DNA from: Flavobacteriaceae bacterium PS02293
Lineage (GTDB): Bacteria; Bacteroidota; Bacteroidia; Flavobacteriales; Weeksellaceae
Direction of reading: 5' to 3'
Length of the DNA: 64,000 nucleotides
Assembly: GCA_029960045.1 (NCBI GenBank)
Contig: JASCOV010000007.1
Location: forward strand, 62,001 to 126,000
Both the position numbers and the translations under genes were made by a program. The notes below the pieces were generated by a model. The model saw only the letters and a list, made by a program, of their open reading frames with translations. It made no database searches and was not told where the DNA came from. Of the stretch, positions 28,572 to 38,223 are shown piece by piece (position 1 is the first letter of the stretch; every line of letters starts with the position of its first letter).

Positions 28572-28604
28572 AAAAAAAGCGACTCAAGAGAGTTGCTTTT
28601 TTTT
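28572..28604 (+). terminator. Rho-independent terminator
   Basis: AAAAGCGACTC pairs with GAGTTGCTTTT (one G-T pair) around AAGA and runs into T8. It lies directly after the dehydrogenase stop. Confidence 0.88.
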
Positions 28605-28814
28605 ATGTTTAGATTTTCTTTAAACCGTATGTTATACAGATTACTGTTTTTACGTGTCGTTTTATTCATTATCTATATTGATATTATAATTATGAGAATT
28701 ATTGCTGGCGTTTATAAATATAATTGATGAAATTATTTGGAATTTAATATTAATAATAAATAATAATTAATTTATTAGCACGTATTTTGTAATATGATTA
28801 CGAAAATACTTGAT

Positions 28815-31800
28815 ATGGTTAAGATATACTATTTATTTATGTTTTTTTGTGCTGTGTTTTTTCACGGACAAAAGCCGGATTCTAAATTTTTGACAGACAA
28901 TTCAAACATTTCTAATTTTCAATATAAGCCAGCGGTAAATTTAAATGGTTCATCTGGTAATGTCAGATTTTATAATACGGAATTAACTACGGGACAACTA
29001 AAAGGAACGATGTCCAACCTTCCCAATTATTATAGACAAAAAGCTGAAGATGATTTTACTCGTGCCCCTAATAGCTATATTTTTTATAAGGATGGTGTAT
29101 TGCCTAATGGTACCAAAACTGACGGATTATACATCCCGGTTGCAAAAGCCTATCAAATGTGGAAACAAGGCAGATATATGCAGAATGACTCTGGTTCATT
29201 CACACCGATTAGTGAAAATGGCCAGCAGACCGCCACTGTGTTTTGGGAAGATGTGAATGGATTAATTAGTTCAACATCTATTGTTGGAACTGGTGAGGGT
29301 GCTAAAATTAAAATTATAATTGATAAAACGAAAGGTGAGGGTAATGCATCTATAGCCTTTAAAGTTAATGGTATAATCTACTGGACCTGGCATATTTGGG
29401 TTACGGATGATCCTGCGGACGGAGCAGCTTATGGACAAGGATTTGAAACTGATGTTGTAAATCAGTCATTCATCCCAAAGTATATGGATCGGAATCTGGG
29501 AGCAACTAATGTCAGCTTTCTAGGCCACGATTGGAACAAGTCCGGAGGTCTGATGTACCAATGGGGGAGAAAAGATCCCGTGCCTTCGTTGCAATATAAA
29601 GATGGAACATTCTATGAAGTTACAGGTGATGTTGGAAGTAGGAGGCATGCCTATGCGACATTGCAATCTTCTCCAATTGCTGTAAAACAAAGAGGAACAG
29701 ATACAGGCACAAACAGCATTAATGGAAATATAAGATACGCCATTAATAACCCTATTGACATTATTAGCCATGCTACTAACAGTGGTACTTGGTTTTCCAG
29801 TCAGGAATATAAAGTCAATAATTCTAATACGGATCTGATAGAGACTTGGGATTTATGGTCTGATAATAGAAAAGGCTTGCACAGCAATGCATCTAGCGGA
29901 AATACTATTGTTGCAACAGATAGCAAATCATATGAACTAAAATCAGAATATGATCCTTGTCCGAACGGATGGAGAATTCCTTCTCACTATGGCAGAAATA
30001 CCGTTAATAATAACCTTAATCCATTAGGAAGAAAAAACAGCGGTTTCAATGATGATACAAATACTGCTTACAGTCAAATATTACCTAATGCGGTTAATGA
30101 TGCATTGATTGGAGTGAAGGTTTACCCCGGCAGGGGAATAGATTTCAATGGAACTGATAATAGAAAAATAGGATTAATTCCAACTAGTGGAAACTATATC
30201 TATTATCAGGCAAATGTTGGTACTCCTACAGCGGTTGTTTATCAGGATCCAGCCTCTGATACTTTTTTACTTATTGCCACTTATGGAATTGGGGGTAACA
30301 GAGGAACAATCATTCGCAGTGATCCTCAAAGAGCAGATGTTTCAAGTACGGGCTGGAATGGAATTTACGTCAATCAAACTTTTAAAACAAATGCTTTAGG
30401 AGCGGTACGATGTATGAAAGATCCAAATATGGCACTTTTACCTGCATTTTATGATACAGAATATGTGTTGTCAACAACTGATGATGTTACGGATTATAAA
30501 GCATGGACAAAAGAACCCAATAGCTTTATAGTGATGACAGGAGAGACAAATGAAACAGTGTTGCAGGATAAAGAATTGATAATTAGCCTCAAAAAAGCAT
30601 ATGCTATGCACAAGCTTTACCTTTCAGATAACAAGGGACTTCCTTTCGGTAATGTCAATACAGGAAGTGTAGTTTGGACCGACAATCAGACTTTAATAAA
30701 AAAAATTCAAATCATTGGTACATATCCCGATCAGCAAATGAAAGTTACGATAGCCGCAAATAATAAAGGTAATGCCGTAGTAGCTTTTCACAAAGGTAAT
30801 AATGGGATTTGGGGAACATCGGATCCTGATAAAATCCTTTGGAGCTGGCACATTTGGGCACCAGTAACAGATCCGCTACATGAACAAAATCAAATAACTT
30901 ATATAACCGAATCTGTTGCGAATGGTGGGATTATTCCTGCTACCAACGGACAAATAATAAATCCCGCTAAAGGAGGAACACCGCTTAAGACCACTTTTAT
31001 GGACAGAAATCTTGGCGCTTTGCAGGCATTGCCATCATCATTGGTAAGACCTAATCTAACGACAGAATTGCAATCTAAAACACAAATTAAACAATCTGGC
31101 GGACTTCATTATCAATGGGGAAGAAAAGATCCATTGCCAACTTTCCATAATCCTGGTGGGACTCAATATATCTCTGCTCATACCAATAGCGTACAAGTTA
31201 CACCGGAATATAATGTTTATAAACAGATCGGAGTAGATGCTGATAACAACGTTGTTTTAGGGCTGTCAGCTCCTGTTACTGATGCAATTTTCTCTTCAAC
31301 AGATACTTCCGGTTACTCAAGGGAGTGGAATGTCTATAAATATAATGCCGGAATTGTAACTGCCGATCCTAAAAATGAAAAGATCAGGAAGGTTATCAAA
31401 TATGCTACTGAAAATCCATTATATTTTCTTTTTCAACCTAAAACTGGTAATGAATTAGGAATAGAGGACGCTGGGACATTGCTCACAAAATCCCTACAGG
31501 TAAAAGATTGGATTTCCGATGAAAATGGCTTGGCGCAAGACAGATGGGGACACGCTACAGAAAAATCAGCTTACGACCCTTGCCCTGCAGGATGGAGAGT
31601 CCCAGATACCGCTAATGCCAATTTATTTGCTGCAGGAAACAACGGTTCTTATGCAAAAGGCTCATCTCCCTGGTTCTATAATGGATACAATACGACAAGC
31701 AGTTTTGCGAATTATGGTATTGTTCAGAGTACGATTGCAGATCTTACAGGTGAATCTGTTAATAATACAATCAATAATAGACAATATCCGGGCTACACGC

Positions 31801-32444
31801 TATCAATTACTTCAGAAAGTACAGCACCAACCAGCAGATCTGGATGGGTTTTCAGTTTTCCTGACTCTAAATATAATATTGGAAATATCCCTACAACCGG
31901 TATACGTGGAATTCTAGGTGGGAATGATTGGAAGAATGAAAGAAGCGGATATCCTACTGTAGATAACTATAAATATCAAACCGGATTATGGACCAGCTCT
32001 CCTTCAGATTTCTACACGGGTTACGCTATTGGACTTAACCTCAGCAGCACATCCGGGAATGGTGGTAAATTGGCATCTGGAACAGGTTTTTATCCACAAG
32101 CCGCTATGGGGGTTAGGTGTGCAAAGGATACAGAAAGATATATGGGAGATCTGCCTTACACAACAAATCCCGATACAACATACCTCAATACCGTTATTAC
32201 AGTGAAAAATTATAACAATGACAATATTCAAATTCATCCTAATCCCGTAAAGGATGTGCTTCATATCGTTTTTGAAAATAAAGATAAGCAGGATTTGGGA
32301 TTTGTAATGTTTAATACGGCTGGTGGTATTGTAAAACAAGGTTATTTTATAAACAACACTATTGATATCGCAAGCCTGCCATCAGGCGTTTATATGTTAA
32401 CCATTGAAAATTCTAAGAATGCTTTCAAAGTGATCAAAAAATAA
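28815..32444 (+). CDS. Large T9SS-exported protein with two Fib_succ_major domains
   Basis: About 1209 residues, signal peptide to roughly residue 19 (FFHG-QK). Two long homologous units are visible. Each contains a WTWHIWVTD/WSWHIWAPV segment, YMDRNLGA/FMDRNLGAL, GGLMYQWGRKDPVP/GGLHYQWGRKDPLP, DPCPNGWRIP/DPCPAGWRVP and GAVRCMKD/MGVRCAKD. These are the marks of the Fibrobacter succinogenes major paralogous domain. The end is a T9SS type A sorting domain (IHPNPVKDVLHIVF...LPSGVYMLTIENS). Surface location is secure by family knowledge; function is unknown. ATG 28794 would add seven residues and is possible. Confidence 0.83.
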   Translation: MVKIYYLFMFFCAVFFHGQKPDSKFLTDNSNISNFQYKPAVNLNGSSGNVRFYNTELTTGQLKGTMSNLPNYYRQKAEDDFTRAPNSYIFYKDGVLPNGTKTDGLYIPVAKAYQMWKQGRYMQNDSGSFTPISENGQQTATVFWEDVNGLISSTSIVGTGEGAKIKIIIDKTKGEGNASIAFKVNGIIYWTWHIWVTDDPADGAAYGQGFETDVVNQSFIPKYMDRNLGATNVSFLGHDWNKSGGLMYQWGRKDPVPSLQYKDGTFYEVTGDVGSRRHAYATLQSSPIAVKQRGTDTGTNSINGNIRYAINNPIDIISHATNSGTWFSSQEYKVNNSNTDLIETWDLWSDNRKGLHSNASSGNTIVATDSKSYELKSEYDPCPNGWRIPSHYGRNTVNNNLNPLGRKNSGFNDDTNTAYSQILPNAVNDALIGVKVYPGRGIDFNGTDNRKIGLIPTSGNYIYYQANVGTPTAVVYQDPASDTFLLIATYGIGGNRGTIIRSDPQRADVSSTGWNGIYVNQTFKTNALGAVRCMKDPNMALLPAFYDTEYVLSTTDDVTDYKAWTKEPNSFIVMTGETNETVLQDKELIISLKKAYAMHKLYLSDNKGLPFGNVNTGSVVWTDNQTLIKKIQIIGTYPDQQMKVTIAANNKGNAVVAFHKGNNGIWGTSDPDKILWSWHIWAPVTDPLHEQNQITYITESVANGGIIPATNGQIINPAKGGTPLKTTFMDRNLGALQALPSSLVRPNLTTELQSKTQIKQSGGLHYQWGRKDPLPTFHNPGGTQYISAHTNSVQVTPEYNVYKQIGVDADNNVVLGLSAPVTDAIFSSTDTSGYSREWNVYKYNAGIVTADPKNEKIRKVIKYATENPLYFLFQPKTGNELGIEDAGTLLTKSLQVKDWISDENGLAQDRWGHATEKSAYDPCPAGWRVPDTANANLFAAGNNGSYAKGSSPWFYNGYNTTSSFANYGIVQSTIADLTGESVNNTINNRQYPGYTLSITSESTAPTSRSGWVFSFPDSKYNIGNIPTTGIRGILGGNDWKNERSGYPTVDNYKYQTGLWTSSPSDFYTGYAIGLNLSSTSGNGGKLASGTGFYPQAAMGVRCAKDTERYMGDLPYTTNPDTTYLNTVITVKNYNNDNIQIHPNPVKDVLHIVFENKDKQDLGFVMFNTAGGIVKQGYFINNTIDIASLPSGVYMLTIENSKNAFKVIKK

Positions 32445-32615
32445 GTAATTTTTGAATCTTTGAGTCAACTTTTTGAACCTGATTCACAATTCACATTATT
32501 AGAAAACTTTTTATGCATAGTTTTTTCGGAACATTGAAAACAATAAATTCACATTTTAAAGTGACATTTCAGTTGATTTTTATAATTTCATTTCAACAAT
32601 CATAAGCAGTCAGTT

Positions 32616-33134
32616 ATGAAGCTTAAAATTTTTTTATTAGTATTCGTTCTTTTAATCAGCAATTCCTGCCGATCTCCAAAGGCAGCCAATTTCAGAAATA
32701 ATATTGTCCAAAAAGAACGTGTAGCTTTTCAGATTATTCTTGGAAAAGATGGTTCAGAAACCAAAAAGCTTAACTATCTGGTAAAGGGTAACTTCAAAGG
32801 TGCAATAGCGGCTGTTGATCAACAAGCGCTTGAGTTCGACAAATTGATTAACAGTATTGAGATGCTTTCTTCAGATGGCATTCAAGAGGGTGAACCGCTT
32901 AAAACTGCTGCCATCAATTACTACAAATCTCTGAAAGCGCTTCACTTTTTTGAACGCAAGGAGATTGGGCAACAGGAACTCATCAGCAAACTGGATAATG
33001 AAGATCCAAAATTGGGTCAGGATCAACTTATAGAATTAGCTCGCCAGAAAAAATATCTCTACGCAAAGGTCTACGAAAATGAACATCTTCTCGGTGTTGC
33101 CCTTGATAAATTTGACACTGAAAATGGCTTTTAA
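32616..33134 (+). CDS. Small predicted lipoprotein of unknown function
   Basis: A 172-residue protein with an N-terminal lipoprotein signal (MKLKIFLLVFVLLISNSC, Cys 18). The rest is mostly helical and charged; no known family was recognised with confidence. It probably sits in the inner or outer membrane facing the periplasm. Monocistronic, 171 bases after the large T9SS gene. Confidence 0.75.
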   Translation: MKLKIFLLVFVLLISNSCRSPKAANFRNNIVQKERVAFQIILGKDGSETKKLNYLVKGNFKGAIAAVDQQALEFDKLINSIEMLSSDGIQEGEPLKTAAINYYKSLKALHFFERKEIGQQELISKLDNEDPKLGQDQLIELARQKKYLYAKVYENEHLLGVALDKFDTENGF

Positions 33135-33140
33135 TCGATT

Positions 33141-33345
33141 TTAAATAACGATTTCATCACTGTTTGAAAGTTTTTTAAATTCCTGAAAAGCCATCACAAA
33201 CGCTTCCGCAGCTTCAAAATTATTGATTTCATTTCTTTGTTTAAACCTCTTGGAATCAGAGAATCTAAGTCTTCCAACCTGAACAATTAGTATTTGACAA
33301 TTATTTTTAAAACTTTTATCAGGCAGTTGATTTGAATCTAATCAA
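33141..33345 (-). pseudogene. Possible remnant of a small protein gene
   Basis: Read on the minus strand, about 68 codons without a stop look coding: they include VQVGRLRFSDSKRFKQRNE and NFEAAEAFVMAFQEFKKLSN and end SDEIVI-stop at 33141. There is no ATG at the front, and the frame is blocked upstream by TGA with a frame change. This suggests the end of a gene whose beginning was lost. Family not recognised. Confidence 0.35.
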
Positions 33346-33496
33346 TTTGACGTTCTAATTTAAATGGTAATCATTTAATCCCTGTACAACAATACATTAC
33401 ACTATTGGTCGATAAATAATTGTTGATCTTTAGACTTAATATTATCAGCTTATAACTCCAAAAACCTTTGTCGATTTAAATTTTGTAACTATAGAA

Positions 33497-33524
33497 TTGG
33501 ATCAGAATTAAATCATTAAATTTG
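33497..33524 (+). promoter_or_regulatory. Promoter of the rsbQ-like-kinase pair
   Basis: TTG (33497-33499), 17-base spacer, TAAATTTG (33517-33524), an exact -7 match. Predicted transcription start is near 33530. The GTG at 33524 lies inside the box, which favours ATG 33542 as the first codon. Confidence 0.55.
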
Positions 33525-33541
33525 TGAAAATTACTGAGTTA

Positions 33542-34333
33542 ATGGATGTCCTAAAAAGGAATAATGTTACAATAAAAGGAGGAGGAGATGTGATTTTCTT
33601 TGCCCACGGTTTTGGTTGTGACCAAAATATGTGGCGCTATGTTGCACCTGTTTTTCAGGAAAAATATACAACTGTTCTTTTCGATCACGTAGGTGCCGGA
33701 AATTCAGATTTTTCAGCCTATTCATTTACAAAGTATGATCAACTTGAAGGCTATGCCGAAGATATTGTTGAAATTGCCAGAGAACTAAAGATTTCAAATG
33801 CAGTCTATGTGGGACATTCAGTCAGTGCTGTAATGGGAATTATGGCAGCAAAAATGGCACCTGAACTATTTGCAAAGCTTGTGCTGGTTGCTCCTTCACC
33901 ATCTTATATCAATGATGAAAATTATGTCGGTGGTTTTAAAAGATCGGAGATTAATGAACTGCTTGATTCACTTAATGATAATCACTTAGGATGGTCCTCA
34001 TCAATGGCTCCGGTAATTATGGGCAATCCTGATAGAGTAGAGCTTGGACAAGAGTTGACCAACAGTTTCTGCAAAACTGATCCCGAGATTGCAAAACATT
34101 TTGCGCGAACTACTTTTTTAACCGACAAACGGGATATTTTAAAGGATTCAAAAATTCCTGTACTCATTCTTCAATGTAGTCAAGATGTTATTGCCCCTGT
34201 TGAGGTTGGACATTATATGCACAAACAGATGGATGGAAGTCAATTGGTCATTATGAATGCAACGGGACATTGTCCTAACCTGAGTGCACCTGAAGAAACC
34301 ATTGCGGCAATTAAAGAATTTTTAAATGACTGA
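33542..34333 (+). CDS. RsbQ-like alpha/beta hydrolase
   Basis: A 263-residue protein close to Bacillus subtilis RsbQ, the stress-signalling hydrolase of the same superfamily as plant KAI2/D14 receptors. Shared segments are FFAHGFGCDQNMWRYVAP, LFDHVGAGNSD, GYAEDIVEI, GHSVSAVMGIMAA, APSPSYINDENYVGGF, PVLILQCSQDVIAP and TGHCPNLSAPEETI. The triad is S93, about D215 and about H243. RsbQ supplies a small hydrophobic ligand to the PAS domain of RsbP. Here the next gene overlaps by 8 bases and encodes a PAS histidine kinase, so an analogous pair is likely. The ligand is unknown. Confidence 0.9.
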   Translation: MDVLKRNNVTIKGGGDVIFFAHGFGCDQNMWRYVAPVFQEKYTTVLFDHVGAGNSDFSAYSFTKYDQLEGYAEDIVEIARELKISNAVYVGHSVSAVMGIMAAKMAPELFAKLVLVAPSPSYINDENYVGGFKRSEINELLDSLNDNHLGWSSSMAPVIMGNPDRVELGQELTNSFCKTDPEIAKHFARTTFLTDKRDILKDSKIPVLILQCSQDVIAPVEVGHYMHKQMDGSQLVIMNATGHCPNLSAPEETIAAIKEFLND

Positions 34334-35435
34334 TAAAATATCACCTGATCTTTCAGAGGATTTTGACGATTTTTTTGAATCTTCGTTATGTGGCTATGTG
34401 ATCACTGATGGCAATGGAAAAATTACGAGACTCAATCAATGTGCTGCTAAGTGGCTGAATGGGAATCCGAAAGATTTTATAGAAAGTCGCTTTTCAGATA
34501 TTCTTGCCATAGGCAGTAAAATATATTTTGAAACCCATTTGTGGCCTTTACTTCGAATACAAGGACAATTTGACGAAGTATCCATTGAATTGGCTGATAC
34601 AGGAAATGGTAAATTTCCAGTTTTCATCAATGGATACGAAAAAAAAGATGAAAACAATAAACCTGTTTTTATACGTTTTACTTTATTTAAGGCTGCCGAC
34701 AGGCGTTTGTATGAAGAGAACTTTAAAATATCCAAAAAGCTTGCAGAAACAAACTTAAATATTGAAAAGGAACAGGCCGTCATTCGAGAACAATTTATAG
34801 CAATACTGGGGCATGATCTTCGAAACCCTGTCGGGGCTGTAATAAGTGCAGCTCAGGTATTGAAAAGATCTGAGATGAGTGAACGTGACAAAAAGTTGAT
34901 AAACATCGTTCATTCCAGCTCGAAAAGAATGTATGAAATGGTCAATAATATTATGGATCTGGCTCGTGGCAGGCTAGGTGGAGGTATTTCAATTACTCCT
35001 GCTGCCGTCAATTTAGAGGAGCTACTCACAGAAGTCACTAATGAATTAAAAATTTCTCATCCGGCTAGAGCTATTGAATCACATTATAACATCAGTAAAG
35101 TGATTGAGTGCGACCCCGGAAGAATTTCGCAATTGGTGTCTAACCTTATTGCTAATTCGATAATACACGGTTCTGTTGATGCTCCAATCATGATTCACGC
35201 AGAGACCACTGACGTACATTGGAAGATTTCGGTAACCAATAATGGTCAGAAAATTCCTGAAGAAAAGTTGCAGAACCTCTTTCATCCTTTCAAAAGAGTA
35301 GGCATAGAATCTAATCACAATGGTTTGGGACTCGGATTATATATTTCATCAGAAATAGCAAAAGCACATCGGGGTGTATTGTCAGTGACTTCAGATGAAG
35401 AACAAACCTGCTTTACATTGTTTGTGTCAATCTAA
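34326..35435 (+). CDS. PAS-domain histidine kinase, partner of the RsbQ-like hydrolase
   Basis: A 369-residue soluble kinase without membrane segments. Residues ~10-125 form a PAS domain (GYVITDGNGKITRLNQCAAKWL). A coiled coil follows, then a HisKA domain with the phospho-acceptor H163 in ILGHDLRNPV. The ATPase domain has an N box (SNLIANSIIHG) and G boxes (VTNNGQKIP, GLGLGLYI). It overlaps the rsbQ-like gene by 8 bases, implying translational coupling. In Bacillus the RsbQ partner RsbP is PAS plus PP2C phosphatase; here the output is a kinase. No response regulator is adjacent. Confidence 0.92.
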   Translation: MTDKISPDLSEDFDDFFESSLCGYVITDGNGKITRLNQCAAKWLNGNPKDFIESRFSDILAIGSKIYFETHLWPLLRIQGQFDEVSIELADTGNGKFPVFINGYEKKDENNKPVFIRFTLFKAADRRLYEENFKISKKLAETNLNIEKEQAVIREQFIAILGHDLRNPVGAVISAAQVLKRSEMSERDKKLINIVHSSSKRMYEMVNNIMDLARGRLGGGISITPAAVNLEELLTEVTNELKISHPARAIESHYNISKVIECDPGRISQLVSNLIANSIIHGSVDAPIMIHAETTDVHWKISVTNNGQKIPEEKLQNLFHPFKRVGIESNHNGLGLGLYISSEIAKAHRGVLSVTSDEEQTCFTLFVSI

Positions 35436-35463
35436 AGAAGCTGATTTCTATACCATTATTGTG

Positions 35464-37458
35464 TCAATTGATAGTCTTTATACCATCAATAGGTAAGATG
35501 ATTGAGAATATGGTTCCTTCATTTTTGATACTTTTCACCTGAATAATACCGTCGTGGAGCTCAATAATCTCTTTCGAAAGATAAAGTCCGATACCAAATC
35601 CTGCTATAAATCTGCTATTCAAATCTTTTACCCTGTAATAGCGATCAAATATTCGCTCCTGATCTTCTTCGGATATTCCTATTCCCTGATCTTGAATATG
35701 AATGATCAAATTGTTTTGATCCATTATCAGATATTCTACGGTTATCGAAGTATCTGATGGAGAATACTTAATCGCATTTCCTATAAGATTGTGGAGTACC
35801 TGCGCTATCTTTTCACGATCTGCCAATATCATCGTCTGCCCTGATGATTTGAAAACAAAATGACGGGCAGAATTGGTTGACACCACTTCATCTTCAATCT
35901 CTGAGAATAATATCTGGAAATCAAAAGTTATTTTTTCCATATGCAATCGTCCGGAATCAAGTCTTGATACATTAAGGAAGCCATTGATCATACTGTTCAT
36001 GTAATTCGTCTGCTTAAAACATTTTTCCAGAATGTTTTGCTGCTGCGTATTTTCTTCTTTTGATGCAATTCGCTGTAAGATCTGAATGTAAGCTTGAAGC
36101 GACGTTAGTGGAGTTTTAAGTTCATGGCTGACCATACCCATAAAATCATCTTTCCGTTCCTCTTCTTTTTTTTGTTGGGTTATATCTCTAAGGGTTCCAT
36201 TAAGGCTTAACGGATTACTTTCTTTATCATAGAAAACGCTACCGTTTGCTTGCACCAGCCTGATTTTCTTATCTGTTTGATTTTGGATTTTATACTCTAT
36301 AGCGTAATGACCATCTGAATCTTTGCTAAGTGCATGCGCTATTGCAGCCGTAACGCGATCACGATCCTCAGGCAAAATAGCCGCTAATGCTACGGACAGG
36401 TCTATATTTTCGTCGCAAGATAAGCCAAACCACGTTTTAAGGAGGTTATTTCCAGAAAAGAGGTTGGTTGCAGGTTGGTAATAGAAAGTGGCAAGTTCTC
36501 CGGCATCGATGGCAAGTGCCAGCATCTGCTGGTCATTTTCATTTTTCCTGCGTGCCAAAACCTGCTCAGTAATCTCTTCAAGAATGACGAGAACCCCTGA
36601 AATATCGCCAGTTTCATTAAATATTGGTTGATATATGGAGTTGACGATAGCTTCCCTTAATCCACCGTTATGGTGTAATTTTACAGTGAATTCAGTATTG
36701 ATCTTGGGCTTTCCACTTTGGTAAACTTCTTTAAGCCAAGTATTGACAGGCTGACCCTTCAATTCCGGACGGGCACTCTCATGTGGATAGCCTATTACTT
36801 CAGATTCTTCACGCCCCCAAATCGTAAGAATGGCTGGATTGGCGATTTCAATAATATGTTCAGAACCTTTCAACATGGCAATTCCGACAGGAGCCTGTTC
36901 AATGATCGTACGGATATACTTCCTGCTTTCTGCCAGCTGCTGCATGGAATTGTTGAGTTCTTCATTGGTAGATGTCAACTCTTCAAGTGTTGCGGCCATT
37001 TCCTCATTAAGCTCATGTTCTGTTTCTTCTTTTTGTCTGATTTGCTGCAAAAACTCTCGGCGGGAGGTCACATTAAGTGCGGTATTGAGGATACACCATG
37101 TTTTATTGTTATTATCGGTTAGCGCCTTATATTCATAATCAAAATAATCAAGCGTTTCTAAGCCATTTTTTATCAGTTTTGCTGGTGCCTCATGTACGGA
37201 ATATGTTTGACCGGTGCGCCAAACCTCCTGCAATAATTCTAAAAAGGGTTGCCCTTCAAGTTCCGGGATGGCTTCTATCAAAGGTTTACCTATAACAGAA
37301 GAGTCTTTGCCCCAAAGCGCCAACATGCCCTCATTTGCAAAACGTATGATCATATTTTCTCCCGAATAGATGGATGTCGGTGCAGGTGATGAAACTAGTG
37401 CCTGAATGATTAAATCAGGGATGAAATTTTTATCGGGCAGATTTTCTTGGGTACTCAT
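35464..37458 (-). CDS. Multi-PAS sensor histidine kinase
   Basis: A 664-residue soluble kinase. Three PAS units are visible (near residues 20-130, 180-300 and 310-420), linked by a coiled coil. Then come HisKA (H445 in MVSHELKTPL) and an ATPase domain (NLIGNAIKYSP, IQDQGIGISEEDQERIF, GFGIGLYLSKEI). No receiver domain and no transmembrane helix. The ATG at 37458 is 8 bases after a TATCTTTG box. It ends 28 bases from the end of the RsbQ-associated kinase gene on the other strand, so the two are convergent and might share a response regulator elsewhere. Confidence 0.9.
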   Translation of the reverse strand: MSTQENLPDKNFIPDLIIQALVSSPAPTSIYSGENMIIRFANEGMLALWGKDSSVIGKPLIEAIPELEGQPFLELLQEVWRTGQTYSVHEAPAKLIKNGLETLDYFDYEYKALTDNNNKTWCILNTALNVTSRREFLQQIRQKEETEHELNEEMAATLEELTSTNEELNNSMQQLAESRKYIRTIIEQAPVGIAMLKGSEHIIEIANPAILTIWGREESEVIGYPHESARPELKGQPVNTWLKEVYQSGKPKINTEFTVKLHHNGGLREAIVNSIYQPIFNETGDISGVLVILEEITEQVLARRKNENDQQMLALAIDAGELATFYYQPATNLFSGNNLLKTWFGLSCDENIDLSVALAAILPEDRDRVTAAIAHALSKDSDGHYAIEYKIQNQTDKKIRLVQANGSVFYDKESNPLSLNGTLRDITQQKKEEERKDDFMGMVSHELKTPLTSLQAYIQILQRIASKEENTQQQNILEKCFKQTNYMNSMINGFLNVSRLDSGRLHMEKITFDFQILFSEIEDEVVSTNSARHFVFKSSGQTMILADREKIAQVLHNLIGNAIKYSPSDTSITVEYLIMDQNNLIIHIQDQGIGISEEDQERIFDRYYRVKDLNSRFIAGFGIGLYLSKEIIELHDGIIQVKSIKNEGTIFSIILPIDGIKTIN

Positions 37459-37466
37459 AGCTATTA

Positions 37467-37474
37467 CAAAGATA
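37467..37474 (-). promoter_or_regulatory. -7 box for the multi-PAS kinase
   Basis: TATCTTTG on the minus strand matches TAnnTTTG exactly and lies 8 bases before the ATG. A TTG 23 bases further upstream is wider than the usual spacing, so the -33 element is uncertain. Confidence 0.45.
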
Positions 37475-37500
37475 TATAAAAGTCTATTTAATGTCCTCAA

Positions 37501-38180
37501 AATAGATTAAATGAAATTCTATAAAAATTCTTTCCATAAGCTTTAATCAATTTTTTCAGAAACGTTTGGATCCTTAGGACAGAAGTATTGGAACTGTATC
37601 TTTTGCAGTATTCCTTCTTAATTATTAAACTATCAATCATAAGAAGATCATATTCGCATTACGATGATTTCATATGAGGTTACTGGATTTTCTATAGCAA
37701 ATATATTCTAGTGCCTCTGCGGGGAAAAAATCTTTTTAGATATCCGGATAGCATAGCTTATCAAACCTTCCATAAAAAGATTTCAATATATTATCAATCT
37801 TATTTTTTTACTGTTTTCAAGGATTTGATTTCAGTTTTTATTGAGCCTGTCTTAATGATAATTAATTAAAACGATAGGGCTGTACCAATTACTGCAATTG
37901 TTTTGAAGTTGCCCAATTAGGCATCTTTCATTATGATTAATGATTAGATCATTTATTCTATCCCCCTTATGAAAAATAACATTTGCCCACTTTCAAAAAT
38001 TATAATAATTGAAAAGTGAAAAAGTGCGAAAAATTTTTATGGAGATTCAAGCTTCTCAAATATTACAGTTGATCAGAGATTTGAAATGATTTTTCTTAAA
38101 CTCTTTAAAATAAATTTGTTATCATAAATAATTATTTTTATCAACTATAAACTGTTTTTAATGATTTTACAGGTATGCTT
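37501..38180. other. Long intergenic region before katE
   Basis: About 680 AT-rich bases between the divergent kinase and catalase genes. An exact TAAATTTG box lies at 38111-38118 on the plus strand without a TTG at proper spacing. A 29-base segment at 38135-38163 resembles the segment before ndh. No gene remnant or RNA gene was recognised. Confidence 0.5.
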
Positions 38181-38208
38181 TTTGTTTATTAATTGAAAAA
38201 TAAACAAA
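38161..38208 (+). promoter_or_regulatory. katE leader: mini-ORF and perfect hairpin
   Basis: TTTGTTTATT (38181-38190) and AATAAACAAA (38199-38208) are perfect 10-base inverted arms around an 8-base loop, ending 15 bases before the katE ATG. An 11-codon ORF (MILQVCFLFIN, 38161-38196) ends with its TGA in the loop. The dyad could be an operator or an RNA structure over the initiation region. A role is inferred, not shown. Confidence 0.4.
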
Positions 38209-38223
38209 TCCACACTGTATATT

